Source of the DNA: Intoshia linei | Taxonomy: Eukaryota > Orthonectida > Rhopaluridae | Assembly: GCA_001642005.1 (NCBI GenBank) | Contig: LWCA01000100.1 | Coordinates: 1 to 55,419 of the forward strand | Direction: 5' to 3' | Length of the DNA: 55,419 nt | In this document: positions 31,420 to 45,346 of the stretch, piece by piece | Layout: the number at the start of each line of letters is the position of its first letter | Position numbering within the stretch: position 1 is the first letter of the stretch | Position numbers and translations under genes: made by a program | Notes under the pieces: model-generated | Seen by the model: the letters and a program-made list of their open reading frames with translations, nothing else | Told to the model about the DNA's origin: nothing | Database searches by the model: none

Positions 31420-31880
31420 GTGAAGACGTCACTTTGTCAGATGGACATTTTTTGAGTGTGTTAAATGGATATAACCGTATTTACTGTTTGTTTTTTAAAA
31501 TTCTAATACTATTTTTAATTTTTTAAAAAAGGGTAATCTGAGGTTTCGATTTTAAAAATGTAATTTTTTGAGTTTGCGATTTATGATTATGTTTATGATT
31601 TTAAAAACCATCCCACAATTTAGGTTGTATAAAATTCTACGACTTTTTTAATTTAAAAACAACAAAGGTAATTTGAAGTTTTTGCCGTGAAGATACATGT
31701 AAAGTAGAAGAAGTATGTGAAATTTATCATAATGTTAATGATTTTAAAATTTTTAACATATTATATATTATCGTATTTTTTATAATTCTAGGGTTCGTTT
31801 GATTTCAAAAACAGATAATTAGTTGTTTTGACCTTAAAAGACTCAATTACTTAAAATTAAATTTACAATAAAATTTACAT
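31420..31880 (+). repeat. Family A copy, forward orientation
   Basis: It shows gtgaagacgtcactttgt, then gtgttaaatggatataaccg, then a gggtaatctgaggtttcg block and a ttttgaccttaaaagactcaa block, in the canonical order. A palindromic arm copy lies just beyond it at 31967-32030. Confidence 0.65.
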
Positions 31881-34300
31881 TTTCAAGTTTACATTTTTAA
31901 CTAAATAATTTCATATATATGTATAATAAGATTTATGTTTATAATAAATAAAAATTCTTAAAAAACCGCCTTCAGCAGAGCTAGGTACTGTTTGTACAAA
32001 GTACATAACAGTCAAGCTATTAAAATATAAAATTCATAGACAGAAAGATAGACCTGTGCAGCACGCAGGTTTATAGTCCAGATATTAAAATTTGAAAGAA
32101 TAACGTAGAAATTGGGTAATTTGTAGTTTTTATCATAAAAGTGAAAGTTTCTGAGGTTAAAATTTGCGATAATGTTAATCATTTTAAAAATTGTCTCAGA
32201 ATTTGATTATTTATATATTTCATCAATGAGGGTTCCTAAACAGACATACATTTTAACCATTTTACTGAACATAAATTGGGATATTATTTTGATAAATACA
32301 TTAGCCTTATAAAAAATGTGACAAATGTTATCATATGTTGCAATTTATTCTCAAAAGGTTGAATGGTATTTATTGACAAAGATTCCAATAAAAATAGAAT
32401 AAACCAAGATGAGCCTATTGCAAAATAAATCAATTTTGATTATTATACATTAGTGAAAATTGACTAAAAATAAATTTAATGTAACAATTTCAATTAAAAC
32501 AATTTCAAAAGTTATTTATAGATGCCCAAATACAACAACTGAATAATTTGTGTGCGTAATTATTTTGTTTCGTCGTATGCAGCTGTCTTGATTTTAAATT
32601 TTAAATCCTAGTTGCGTAATGTGCTGGACTATAAAATGATGATTGCTTATTGTATTCTTATTGCTTTCTATACTTTTTATATTTTGACAAGTTTTAGAGT
32701 CCAATATTCCAACATAATTTAAATTTTAATTTTATATAATCTTAATTACCGGATTAGAAAAAGTCGAGTTTTATCATATCAATATCAATTTTTGAAATTT
32801 TAAGCATGATACATCATTTATATTTCATTTCTTTAATGATTATATTGACAATTTATAATTAATCAATATTTCATCTTATTTTCATTTGTCTATGCAAAAT
32901 TTTTAACATCTCAAATACACTATTTTATTTTATAATAATATTCAAACTCGTGCTTAGATATAACAGGTAATTTTTAATGTTGTATGTATGTGTATTTTAG
33001 TTTAAAATTTAAATGGTTTGTGGTTTAAATATTATTTTTTAAAGGTAATTAGTAATTATTAGGTTTTTATTATTTTTTTCACTTTATTTTTTCATTTCAA
33101 TCATACATAATGTAATACAATTTGATTTTTATTTCATCGATTCTATTTTATCTAAAATATTGTTAATTGACTTGTTAAAATGTCGATGCTTAACAAAATC
33201 CAAAATTATATAAAATAATACATTTCAGTTTATTACTTCTAAATATAATCCAATTACAATACATTTGGGTATATACATTATATTATTAATATATTATGTA
33301 TTCAAATTTGTATTTTTTTTAAATTTAATTTTTAAATATTTATTGATTTTTTCTATGTCACTTAAAACATACGTGTGTATTACACAACGTGTACATTAGT
33401 ACTGAATTTAATGTACAAGTATTTCTAAACGATTGTTATGTAATTCGTAATTTTAAGAAGTTTTTTTTAATTAATGGTAAGTTACAATAAAAAAGTTAAC
33501 TAATAAAATCTGTGCCAGAATTTGTGTTTTTTAGTATTCAAAAACTTTTAATTTAAGGTTATTTTGGGGTTTTGGACATAAAGGGCCAATTTTTAATTTG
33601 CAATTTATATTACTTATTGTATCGAAACAATAATTTGGTATTATTTTTTTTAAATTACTGGAACGTCGGTTTTTTTAAATACAATGTAAATGATTACACA
33701 CACAGACACGTATTTTTAGTAACTTTTACTTACATGTTAATACATGTCTTAAAATTTTTTTAAATTACCGTTAAAAAATTGTTTAATTTTTTGGTCATCA
33801 TATTTTTAAATCGGTTAAATGTAATGTCTTAGTTTTCTTGTTTTGGTTTTATTAATAATTTAACTTATTTGACAATTGTTGAAATAATTTGATAGATTTA
33901 GGTTAAGCATGCTTGATAATTAATTGGGCGTTTAATTTTTTTAAATGTTTTCAAATGTTTTCAATTTTGTGGCACAAATATAGGATCAATTGCTGGAGGC
34001 TTTGTCTTGATATTCCAGTTTGTGTAATTTCGTTTTTAGTTTGTTTACATTTCCTATAATCTTTTTTGATTTGATTTCACTAATTCAATAAATAAATGAA
34101 GCGTTTATACATTTAGTTATTATTTATTATACATACGCGTGCATGGTCGCTGACAGTATAAATCAAATGTATACTTCAATTAAGGGACGTACATTGAATG
34201 ATCCTGTACAATTCAATAAAAAAAAATTATTAAAAATTTCAAAAATTGACATCCTTGAATATCATTATTAATTTGTGTTAAATAAATTATTAATAAATAG

Positions 34301-34690
34301 TGTACGGACCGTTTCAAAATATTTATTTTTTGGACCCCAAAGGAAACATGAAACATTTATGTTAAAAATTAAAGATTTTTCCCCTAGGTTGTTTTTCAAA
34401 AAAATATTGGAAAATAGTATATTTCCACTAAAGTTTGGTAAAAGTGAATTTTTTATGTAGGGTTTTGGATTAGAAAGTTGTTGTTCATAAGATTCAATGA
34501 AGTTGGATTTTTCAAAAAAATATCGGTAAAAGTCGATTTTCCCTCAAAGTTGAAATGGTATTTTTTATTAAATTTTATTAAATTTTTTTAATGGTAGGAG
34601 AAAAGTGGGATCTTTGAAATGATAATGTAGCGGTCGTCTAGACTTTGAGACAAATTCCATAAATCTGGCAACTCTGTAATAAATATTAAA
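34301..34690 (+). repeat. Old dispersed repeat, long copy with uninterrupted target site
   Basis: It runs from gtgtacggaccgtttcaaaa through GGTAAAA-type array units to gtagcggtcgtctagactt and aaatctggcaactctgtaat. It is homologous to 27780-28025 and, in reverse, to 22863-23250 and the surroundings of the hAT element at 16779. It shows the pre-insertion state of that site. Confidence 0.7.
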
Positions 34691-37045
34691 ATTCTCCTAT
34701 AAAAATAAATAAAACTAAATTAAATTTCTTTATATTTTATTTGAATCTCACAGACTCAGGCGTGTAGATGTGGACTATCAACAAAATGTTTGATGTTACC
34801 CCTAGATTTATAATTTCTCTTGCCACTTACAAAATATTTCACGTGTACCCTTTATGGAACCACATGATCCATTTTCAAAACTTATCTAAATTATATTGAT
34901 TCATACTTTACTTTGCTATCGGTATTTTCCTTAAATGGGTTTTTAATCATTTCATACAATTATAATACATATGTATAATTATTATTAAAAATATTTAAAA
35001 TATTCAAAACATTATAAATTCATAAATATGACAATTACAATTATATAATTACTTTAAATTTGACTTATAGTAATTGTAATTATTAAAATTGAAAAACATA
35101 AGTGCATATTAATTATTCAGTCGTAAATTCAAATATTTTTCAAAATAAAATTTGTATCAGTGATATTGAAACGCGTTTTGGTGTTTTAAATATTCTAAAA
35201 GAAAATTCCATTATGATACAATAAAACAAAGACTTCAACACTTTAATGAAACCTCTAACTTTACATTTTTCTCATAATTCTAACCATAGAACAAAACTAT
35301 CCATGTTTACTGAAAATGAATAGTAAGGGAATGTAAAATGTAATACATAAATAATGACGTAATGTATATGAATTATAATTAACATGTAAATATAAAAAAG
35401 AGAAATGGTTTGAGAATTTAAAAATGACTGATATTGATATTAATGATAAATAATGTAACAAAAATGTTGTTGTCTGTTTTAATAAATCATAAACTTGCGT
35501 CGCTGTCGTAGCTTTATATGAGCTGTCATTTTTTTGAATTTCGTATATGCATAAAAAAATTTTACAGACAAATTATTAAATTGCTCATATAGATTGAATT
35601 CTCGATTGAAATCTTTAATTAAGACAAACGAAGCATATGAAATTTAAAATTATACATACATATTGAATGTATACCAAAAAATGTAGCAATAACATTCTAA
35701 TTTTAATGTGCTATCGAATATTATTAATTTAATTATTATGTAAAATACGTTTGTTACATTGTACAATGTACTAAATGTATATAAGATCCGGACTATAAAA
35801 TTAATAATGCACGACAATGATTATAATATTAGAATTTCCAATTGTCAAATGTTAAGTATAATTAAATTTAGTTATTTTACGCCCATCAGCGCATAGATAA
35901 TCCATCATATTCGTTATGAAATGTATATAAATCAAGTCATAACAATTTACACGTAGTGTACAAAATTATTCTAAATTTAGTCAAATGTGTCATACTGTGT
36001 AATCACTGTAGTCAAAAATAGTCAAATTATTATTAAATATGACTAAATTTAGATTGTTCATTTTTATTTTTTTGATTTTCGTTATTTTTTTATATATTTA
36101 TTAATTTGGCTTTGTCGGTTCCAATCAACTAGAGTAAATTATTATTTATAATTATAGTCATTATTTATTGTTAATATAAAATTAAATGGGTTTACTAATT
36201 TATTTAATTTATGGAATTGAGATACATGAAAATATAATAATAGTTTTAATTGATTGAAATAATAATTATTTGTTAGTTATTAGGAGAAACATCCTGTTAA
36301 TGGAAATAAATAAACTTTGGAAGGAAATTATAAGAATAATTTTAAAGTTGTTGACCATGATAATGTTTATTTTATTGTTTTGAATATTTTCAATATATGT
36401 GTTTATAATTTTAAACGTAAATTTTAAAATGTACAAAATTTTATGTAAATGTATACAATATTATTAAAGTAAAGTGATTCTTTACGTTTTTATATATTTA
36501 CTCTCAAGAATCATAACATTATGTTTACTGGCGTGAATGGGTTTGTCATTAATGAATATGAAAACGGTATATTAAAAATTAATAATTTATTTTCCATGTA
36601 ATTTAAAAAAACCACCTTTTACGTATATTTAACTCTCGAGTATGCAGTATGGATCCAGGATTCATAAACCGCACTAATCGAGTTTTCTGAGTTTTGCAAT
36701 GCAATGTTATTTATATCAGACAACTGACAACCCAGTTATGCAATTAAAATAAAATAATTTTTGTATATTTGTGATTAATTTCAATGTATACACTTTATAT
36801 AGTTTTTATATGAATATTTATAGTTTTTTTTCGGGACTATTTGACTAAAACATAGTCGATTTTTTCGGGCTGATCGATTTTAATTGAAAGCGATTATGAA
36901 TTTTTTTGTACATATTGGGTGTCTTATAATCTTATATACATTGTATGTGTATAACTAAAATTAGACAAATTTGAAATTTAACCAAAGCTGATTTACTGAG
37001 TAAGCTGAGTAATGTGTTCTGTGATTAATAAAAAAACTTAATAAT

Positions 37046-37347
37046 AATCTGGGATTAGAAATAATTTATTGCAATCAATTATTTTGTATAATCCAATTAA
37101 TTTTTCAATTAATTGGTTTTTTCATATAACTGAAAAAATATAAATTGAATCCTTTTATTGATGAATGGTTGGATGAAAAAATTAGATAAATTTTTTTAAT
37201 GTAGTTCAAAAATTAAATGTAATCATTATATACTATAATTTATAATAAATACAATATTAAGGTGTCAAGTTGACACTGTCAACACTCGTTGTAGCGTATC
37301 GCAGTCCCATCATGCTTTATTAATTTCCAAATTCGAAGGAAGAAATA
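37046..37347 (+). repeat. CAGGGATTGG-family repeat, copy 1 (truncated at the N)
   Basis: It begins ctgggattagaaataattt and contains tcaagttgacactgtcaaca and gttgtagcgtatcgcagt. It is closely matched at 41765-42110 and partly at 39654-39910. It stops at the ambiguous base 37348, whereas the 42-kb copy continues. Confidence 0.75.
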
Positions 37348-37348
37348 N
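37348..37348. other. Ambiguous base joining two unrelated repeats
   Basis: A single n stands here. To its left is the CAGGGATTGG family; to its right is taatcatattttcat, which belongs to the hAT element type seen at 18484-19193. Neither repeat shows its natural end at this point, so this may be an assembly join. Confidence 0.6.
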
Positions 37349-37480
37349 TATAATCATATTTTCATAGTAATAACAAACATAAATCAAATACAAGAATGTC
37401 TTAATTTTTTTCGGGAAATCCCGGGAAATCGTAAAAATCTCGGGAATTTTGTCTCGGTAATTTTTCCGGTACAATCACTA
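37349..37480 (+). mobile_element. Right-end fragment of the 18484-type hAT element
   Basis: It matches 19079-19193 in order (taatcatattttcat, aacataaatcaaatacaag, cgggaattttgtctcggt) and ends with acaatcact, the inverted terminus of that family. The left part of the element is missing because of the junction at 37348. Confidence 0.7.
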
Positions 37481-37907
37481 ATTATTATATGTGGATCATG
37501 TGCAATACAAATTTATTTCACATGGATCAGTGACTAAAAGCGAACCATTTACAGAAAAAGTAGTTTGCTCTTTCTAAACGTACTTTATATCAATTTTTAG
37601 TATTTGGAAAAAAGATTTAACCGATTCGTTTCATTATTTACTACTTTGATGTTTATTGTTCAATCGGTAATTTAATTAAGTACTAGTGAAACACACAGAA
37701 AAACACATTAACACACAAATAACACAAATTAAAAAAAATAATTTTATTATGTATCTATGAAATAAAACTTGGGCAGGTATTTTTAAGCCAATTTTAATAA
37801 AACATTGTGAATTGTTTTCAAGAATTTTAGGTATGTTATATTTTTAAAGAACTGTAAAAAGATTACCACAAATAAAAAAATTTAAAAAAAAAATTAAATC
37901 GACAAAG

Positions 37908-40900
37908 TACTATCGTAAATCCTATCTTTATCTACAATTACTTGGCAGAAGCTTTAGTTTGAGAAAATTTATTATAATCACAGATATAGTAGCATAAATC
38001 TATTTAATATGTTTCTACCGAGTTGCCAACATTACTGTTGATTATATTTAATTTCAATAATATTTTTTAAATAATAGATGTTTTATCTGGCATTAGCGCT
38101 TTACGCACCGTCATTGGCTGTGAGCACAAGTAATTTACTTACTTAATATAATGTATAATAAATAATGTTTAATAATACAGTTGAAAAGTACAATTCCAGT
38201 GTTTTAAATTTTATTAAATTATACATTTAATTTTAGTTGAAAAAATAAATATTTGGTACATTATAACAGCCACGTCTTTGGTGACAACAATATATACTGC
38301 ATTGGTATGACATTTCAAATTATAAAATATAATTTATACATTAAGTTAGTTGTCGGTAAACATTTTTTTGAGTAACCTTGTAGCATTGAAAAATCGCGCC
38401 ACAATTATAAAAAATGTTACAATTTACCTGTGCCAATCACCCTCAATAAAAACGAAAAAATAAATAATATAATAAAATATGTAGAAAAATTTTTCGGTTT
38501 ACGAATCCATCATAAATCAACAAAATATTCCCATCCTTCAACAATATTTTGATTATATTATTATATTTTTCTAGTTGACTTGAGGGCTCAGTTAGAAAAG
38601 TATAGTATAAATTGAATATTATGTATAAATTAGGGAGGAATGAAACTTGTATTATGGAGTGACGCTATTCAAGCAGTTTTCATGTTAGTGGGACCAATCA
38701 GTATTATAATAATTATATGCAGTAAATTTGGTGGACCAAAATTTATTTTCAATGAATATATGTCTTATGAAAATAAAAGAAAAATAATCAAGTGATTTAA
38801 CCTTTTTTAATTAATAATTACTGATTTTTCGAGGTGCACATTCACATCGCAAGGTTTTTTGTCAGTTGTGATTTGCAAATTGACAATCCAAGAACATCTT
38901 TAGAAAATTATTTTAAAATAAATCCAATTGAATTGAAGAATTTTGAAACAATTGATTTTTTTATTTAAATTTTAAGTATTATTGTGTAAATATTTTATTA
39001 TATCTTATTACATTCCAATAATAATTTAATTCAAAATTTTCATTTCAACGTCAAACTGTCAAACTAAAAAATTGCGCCAAGTAATATATAATATTTAAAC
39101 AGGTAATATTTAATATAAAATTGCAAAATTTTTTATGATATTATCTTTAATGTTATGCAATTGCATTTACTTTGAAGGGATTTTATTTTTATAATAGGCA
39201 AAATAATGACGGAAACAATTTTATTTTATCATTTTTGAAAGTAAAATTATTTATTTATACATTTACATAAAATATATTTACAATGTTGCTATGTAGCTTT
39301 AATTTCGATCCAACTGTTTCAAATACATTTTGGGCGCTGGCCATTTCAAGTTCTTTTATGTGGATAGGTCTTTATGCAACAAATCAATGTCAAGTTCAAA
39401 GAATGATTTCTTTAAGAAACGTTAAGAAATCAAAAATGTAAAAGAATTTTTTTATTTTATACACTTCATAAACAGAGCATTATGGATGGTAATACCGTTC
39501 AATACATTTTGTACTGTGACACTTGTGATGACTGGTATTTGTATTAATGTATATTATTCAAATGAATCCCTCAATTTAAAACCAGATCAGGTATTCAATA
39601 TCTAAAGACAATTTAATACAGTTGCGTCAATGTCAACTATATGGCTTACTATCAGGGATTGGAAATAATTCATTGCAATCAATTATTTCGTATACACCAA
39701 TTAATTGAAAAATGAAGATAGATTCCAATTAATTAGTTTTTTCATATAACTGTAAAAATATAAATTGAATCCTTTCATTGATAATTGGATGAAAAAATTA
39801 ATTAATATTTTTTTATGTAGTTCAAAAATTAAATTTAATCATTATACACAATAATTTATAATAATACAATATTAAAGTGTCATATCAACTCTACAATACT
39901 CTTAACTTGACATTTTAAATTTAACACACAAAATAGTTGTGATATTCTAGAATCTAGATTATAGAATATAATTTTATACTGCTCAATTTGGAAAAATGAG
40001 GCTGCCCTCGAAGGGTGATCTCGAATATGGTAGGTTCTGTACTGATAATACACATGTATTGTTAATTTTTAACCTTGCAATTGAAAATGTTTATACATTG
40101 AATTTCAAAACCTTACTATAAATTTTTTTATTGCAATCTTGCCTTTATGCATATTTGTATTACATTTGACTTTATAAGATGGCGTATTAAATTGTCTTAA
40201 AATTGCTAACTTTATGTAAATGTTATAATTTAAGTATTTAGATTCTACCGTATTTTATAAATGATGTCGTCAGTAAATATACCAGTCTAAGTGGTATATT
40301 TTATTGTTCCTTGTTATCTGCAAGCTGTAGGTTTAAATTTAATTAAAATTAATAAATATATTATTAAGTCTTAAACGAGGGATCGAAAATTCTTTCTTAT
40401 GCGCCATAGGTAAGTGAAAAACTTTGAAAATATTAGGGATAATGGGAGTCCCCATTGGGGACAACGAACAATTTTTATTCTTTAGAATGCATAATTTTAA
40501 ATCAAATAATTTATTTAGTGCAATTAAAAAAATTTAATTCATAGGGGTCCATAACCAAAAAAGTTTGGCGGTCTTGCTATAAACAATAAGCCAATAAAAA
40601 TGTATACAAGTGACCGACTGTAAAAATCATGTTTGGCACTTTTTATTTTGATTTACGTAAACACACAAAATAATTAACTTTGCTTATTAAATTGGAAATA
40701 AAATTGAAAATTTTCTCCTTTCTTTGATTTTTTTGTGTGGATTCTATAAATATTTAATATTTCCCGTGCAGAATGGTTGATTGAGAATTCCAATCAGATT
40801 AACTATTCTTTTTGAAATTTCAAACATTGAAATTTATAAAATTATTATTGTATGTTTTAGCACACTTTCAAGCGGAATAAATACAGTTTCAACCATTATA

Positions 40901-43900
40901 ACAAGCGAATTGTTACGTTACCCACTGCGCGACTTTAAAAGTGTAACAAAAAAGAATATTTCAATCGGAATAAGTAAATTTACATTAAAATTAAACTAGA
41001 TTTAACTTTTTAATGGTGAGTAATTTCATATTATATTAAGGCTTAAAATAATTTAGATATTGATTGAATAGATTCTATTTAATAGAGCAGGGGTGGTCAA
41101 CCTATGGAGGATGCGCCACAAACGGCACATTACATCATTCGAGGTGAAATTTTCGAGGAGCATTGAAATTTTGTTAAATTAAAATTTAAATTGTGGATAA
41201 TTGAAAATTACATTTTAAATTGTAAGTAAGATTCATTTTTTTTCAGTAATCCGTGGTAGTGGAGAAATAACCTGATTACTTTTCGAATCTTCTGGAAAAT
41301 CCGTACATTTTATATTTGTTAATCTTTAATTAACAAGATAATCCTAATTATTGATTTACCGGCACTTTAATAATCTCTATTCACTTACATCAATAACTTG
41401 TTAATAATTAAGTCTTAATTAATTATTTATTTATAATGATTTATTATATTCTTGAAAACATTATTATGCTCTTAGTGACGCATTTAAATCCAAATATTGG
41501 AAAATAGGCAAGATCAAAACAACCATAAAAGTATCATTAATTAAGGACCACTACACACTGTGTAGTACACAGTATATCTTTATATTGTAAAAAAAATAAA
41601 ATAGTTTATATTTCTATACGTATAAATACTATTAGTAGCTGTAGTTTCACACAAAAAATTGACACATCTGAGATCGCATAATAAAAATGTGACGCATGAT
41701 ATGTGAAAGGTTGGCTAATCTGCAATAGAACTTGAAAATATATATTTAGTGTATCCTAACTAATTGTTTAAACTAATTAATTGTTTGCTAATAGTAATTT
41801 TTCAATGAATTGATTTTTTTGCAATTAATTGGTTTTTTTCATATAAATGATAAAATTAATTAAATTTTTTTGATGTGGTTCAAAAATTAAATTTAATCAT
41901 TATACAATTATCATATCATTAAAATTATCATACAATTATAATCATTATATAATTTATAATAATACAATATTAAGGTGTCAAGTTGACACTGTCAACACTC
42001 GTTGTAGCGTATCGCAGTTCCACCATGCTTTATTTATTTCCAGAAAAAATTTTATTTCCCAATTCAAAGGAAGAAATAAAATAAAATAAATATGAAAATA
42101 TTTTCTAAATACTATTTTTTAAATAAAATATAATGCAACTAAAATAGTTTGATATTGTATAATAAAATATTAACAACTTTTCATTATTCTATTCAATTTT
42201 AGAAAAATAGAAACGTGTTTGTCAGCAGAAAAATGATTTATTTAACCTACTAGCTTGACTGTAATGTACTTCGGACAAAAGCATCCTAGTATATTCATTA
42301 TAACCACTGTAACAGTTTTTTAAAAATGATAATGATATTGTTATCAATCTTCAATTAATTGAAATTTTTTTATATTTCAAAAAACCAATTTATTGCAATT
42401 ATTTTTCATAACGCAATGCAATTAAATTGGTTTCAATCAATTAATTCCAATCCCTGATCCTAACTTATATAAAAATTTTTGATGTGCGTGTTATTGTTTA
42501 TTTAAATAATAAGTCATAGGATGTTAACAACAATAAATTCCCAGTGAGTTTTTTCATGGTGACATTTTACCACAAATTTCATTTTTAGAAAGCGAGTCCT
42601 TCAAAAACCCAACTTATCCTTTTTTTTAAAAGTAAACGAGTCCTAGAACTTCAAAACCCGTCCACGCTGTACAGATTTTAAAATCGTTAAAATTATCATA
42701 AATTCCAATTTCAAAAAGAAATATCTTCCAGACAAAAACCACAAATAACCCTTTTTTTTAAAAATAAAAATAGCTATATAACTAATAAAAAAATTACAAG
42801 TTCATAAGGTTATTTCCAGTTAGCACACACAAAAATTCTAAATCTCACAAAGTGGCGTCTTCACGGTCAAAAAAGTAAATTGATATTCATTTTTTTATTT
42901 GGTAACTATTTTATTCAAAAAATATGAAATAATAAATGGTTCTAAAATTTAAAAAAGACTATTCTATTACAGCTTATTTCAATTGATATAATTACATAGT
43001 TTTAACCCCATAAATCTATACATTCCCGGTGAAAAATAATTTTTAATATATTATCAACCATATATTTTTCAAATTTTTCGATTTAAAATCACAAATGAAT
43101 ATATTCATTCTACAATTTAAAAAAAGATGTGCAATGCACATTGTGCATAGAACGTCTACACATTTCCAATAAAGAGATATGGGTGGAATTTACATAATTG
43201 ATTCCTTCGGATTTTTTTATTACTACGCAATTTTTGATTCTCAAATACTCATTTTCAAAAAAATAATACTATTTACAAAATTAGAAAAGTTCACCCTCGG
43301 CAAGCTAGCTACTGTTTATACGATTACATAATAGTCAAATAGTTAATATATCAATTATTTTATTGGACATTTAAAAATTAATATTATTAATTGCTATTGT
43401 TATATATAATATTTTTATATTAGGTTTTCTCGTTGGAATTACACTGATTGCTCTTTGTGGAGTGATATATGACGATGTTTTAAAGGTTCTTTAGACTATA
43501 TTAAATATTATCATCATATAGTATGAAATAACATCAACCCTATCGGCAATTTTACATTTTTCATAAAAATGCATGAAATTAATTTAATCTACTATGCCGG
43601 AACCCCCTAAAATCAAAAATAGGTCCCTAATTTTTAGTAAACGATTCGTAATGACATATAAACCAAAGTCATCTTTCCATCACTCTTAAATTGATAATTT
43701 AAATTTAACACAAATAATTATTTAATAACTATTACATAACTATTGTATTATAGTTACATTTTTTAATGCAATTTTATATTTTTTAATTATTTTAAGTTCG
43801 TCCCAATGGAAAAAGTTTAAGAAACACTACTTAAATTAAATTTAGATCGAAAAATTAATTTACTTTATTTATTGATTTCCAACACTTTATTTTCAGAAAT

Positions 43901-45065
43901 TAATTTTATAAAAGGGTCTATTAATGTTAAATCGGTCAATCTAATTCTGGCTCTCATAGACATATACGTGATTAAAGACAATAATGATTATACAACATGT
44001 GTACAATGATTAATATTAAACACATTTTATTTTAGCTTGCTTTATCATTATTTGGAATATTTGGGTGTTCTATTCTATCAATATTTATTTTGGGAATGTT
44101 CATAATTCCAGCCAATTCAATAGTAAAATAGTTTAGAATATTTTAAATCTATGTGGCAAAATAACAATCTTTTAGGGAGCTATATTTGGCGGGCTGTCTG
44201 GATTTGTATTGTTGTTTTCTATTGTTGTCTTGCGATATATAGGGTAGAAATTTACTTAGTATTTTATTTATAATTTACTCTACTTATTACACAATGTAAG
44301 AATTAAAATATAATAAATCTACATTAGTAGTATACATTACACATTAGAGTTTTTAATACGGTGCCAACACTAATTTTATATTTTCAACAATAACCATCAT
44401 TTAGTGACAGTCTTTAGGGAAATTTAATCAGAAAAAGAGAACTAACTTTCAAAATCTCATCAAACGAGCTTATCTCCGAACACAAACTTCGGAGTGTTTT
44501 TGTTATTATTTAAAAAAGGACTCTAATATACTATTAAAAGTATATATATTTGGTGGAAGTGAATTTTTCCCTTAAGGGTTGGTAACAGTGAATTTTTAGT
44601 AAAAATGGTTGGATTTATAAATATTCTCCTATATAATTGTATATTTTTAGATTTCAACAAAAAATATTAAAAATTAACTTTTTGCATTACGGATTAATCA
44701 ATGTAGTGGTATCAGTTAGTGTAGGCACATTAGTGTCTTTAATAACATGTAATACATAATTTAGCATATTGATATAATATATAATTTACTATAATTTTAA
44801 TACTTTTAATATGAATTTTTTATAATTGATACATTTAAAATATATTGTGATAGGATTGACTGATACTCTGATTCATAAACGTATATTAATTTAAAATTTA
44901 GGTAGAAATAAAAATAAACCATTTTATCCAGACAATTATTTTTATAGATACCGTTTTCAACATGCCAATGTCCATGAAAATACAACAGGTAATGAATTTG
45001 TTGATCTAATCAAGCATTTAGAACTAATTGAAGTGCATAAAACGCTAACAAAAATAGATTCTTAA
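37908..45065 (+). CDS. SLC5-family sodium-coupled transporter (partial model)
   Basis: Sodium-driven plasma-membrane symporter closest to the SLC5A5/6/8/12 (iodide, multivitamin, monocarboxylate) branch; the substrate cannot be told. Exons found: 37908-37988, 38078-38129, 38237-38304, 38634-38791, 39297-39437, 39476-39590, 40861-40973, 43424-43485, 44036-44122, 44176-44243, 44651-44748 and 44902-45065, about 402 residues. Phases fit, except that the exon between 39590 and 40861 (TM7 region) is not located. Marker strings: FYLALALYAPSLAVST, GGMKLVLWSDAIQAVFM, FDPTVSNTFWALAISSSF, NQCQVQRM, STLSSGINTVST (TM8, keeping the two serines of the Na2 site), LALSLFGIFGCSILS and IIPANSIGAIFGGLSGF. The N-terminal 100-150 residues are missing from the model. 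A junction at 37348 may explain that. The protein ends TLTKIDS without a PDZ-type tail. Confidence 0.88.
39654..39960 (+). repeat. CAGGGATTGG-family repeat, copy 2
   Basis: It begins cagggattggaaataattc and continues with the aaattgaatcctttcattg and gtagttcaaaaattaaattt blocks shared with copies at 37046 and 41765. It lies in the SLC5 intron where the missing TM7 exon should be. Confidence 0.75.
41088..41722. mobile_element. hAT element remnant (635 bp) in an SLC5 intron
   Basis: The left end is caggggtggtcaacctatgg. The right end, inverted, reads cagattagccaacctttcac. The flanking octamers taatagag and caatagaa agree at 6 of 8 positions. There is no open transposase frame. Confidence 0.7.
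41765..42460 (+). repeat. CAGGGATTGG-family repeat, copy 3 with right end
   Basis: The left part matches copies 1 and 2, including the tgacactgtcaacactcg block. At 42430-42457 the sequence caattaattccaatccctg is the inverted counterpart of cagggattggaaataattc, so the family has hAT-like terminal inverted repeats. A reverse palindromic arm (42249-42290) interrupts the copy. Confidence 0.7.
42560..43350 (-). repeat. Family A copy, reverse orientation, with palindromic arm
   Basis: It runs in the usual reversed order (gacaaaaaccacaaataac, agttagcacacacaaaaattc, aaatggttctaaaattt, attatcaaccatatattttt). The palindromic arm at 43294-43350 (ccctcggcaagctagctac) closes the end, the same arrangement as at 51955-53080. 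Confidence 0.65.
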
Positions 45066-45119
45066 TATTCATGTAATAGTTCCATTATAATGATCAACGT
45101 ATTTATAATTTAAATATTT

Positions 45120-45125
45120 AATAAA
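45120..45125 (+). terminator. AATAAA poly(A) signal of the SLC5 gene
   Basis: It is a canonical hexamer 55 nt after the stop codon, in the transcribed orientation. Confidence 0.55.
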
Positions 45126-45346
45126 TACTTTTATTTTCGGAGATGGCATTAACTCACATGTTAAAATTCAACGTTCATTCCAATGTATTGCAAATTGCAA
45201 TGCAGGTAGGCATAATTGACAAGATTAATAATGTTGATGAATCATTAAGATAAACGTTTTACTTTGAACACCGATTACATGAATTGTTTAAATTTTTATT
45301 TTTATCATATTAATTAATAAATTTAATTTTTCCATAGATTTTAGAT

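Larger units (their letters stand above)
29616..37907. other. 8.3-kb gene-free, repeat-rich interval
   Basis: I found no exon with recognisable homology. The N-terminal exons of the SLC5 gene should lie in its right part but were not found. Recognised contents are repeats at 30808-31135, 31142-31380 (GGTAAAA-type array), 31420-31880 (family A, forward), 31967-32030 (palindromic arm), 34301-34690, 37046-37347 and 37349-37480. The rest, notably 32200-34280 and 34700-37040, is very AT-rich, with nothing I can identify. Confidence 0.55.
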
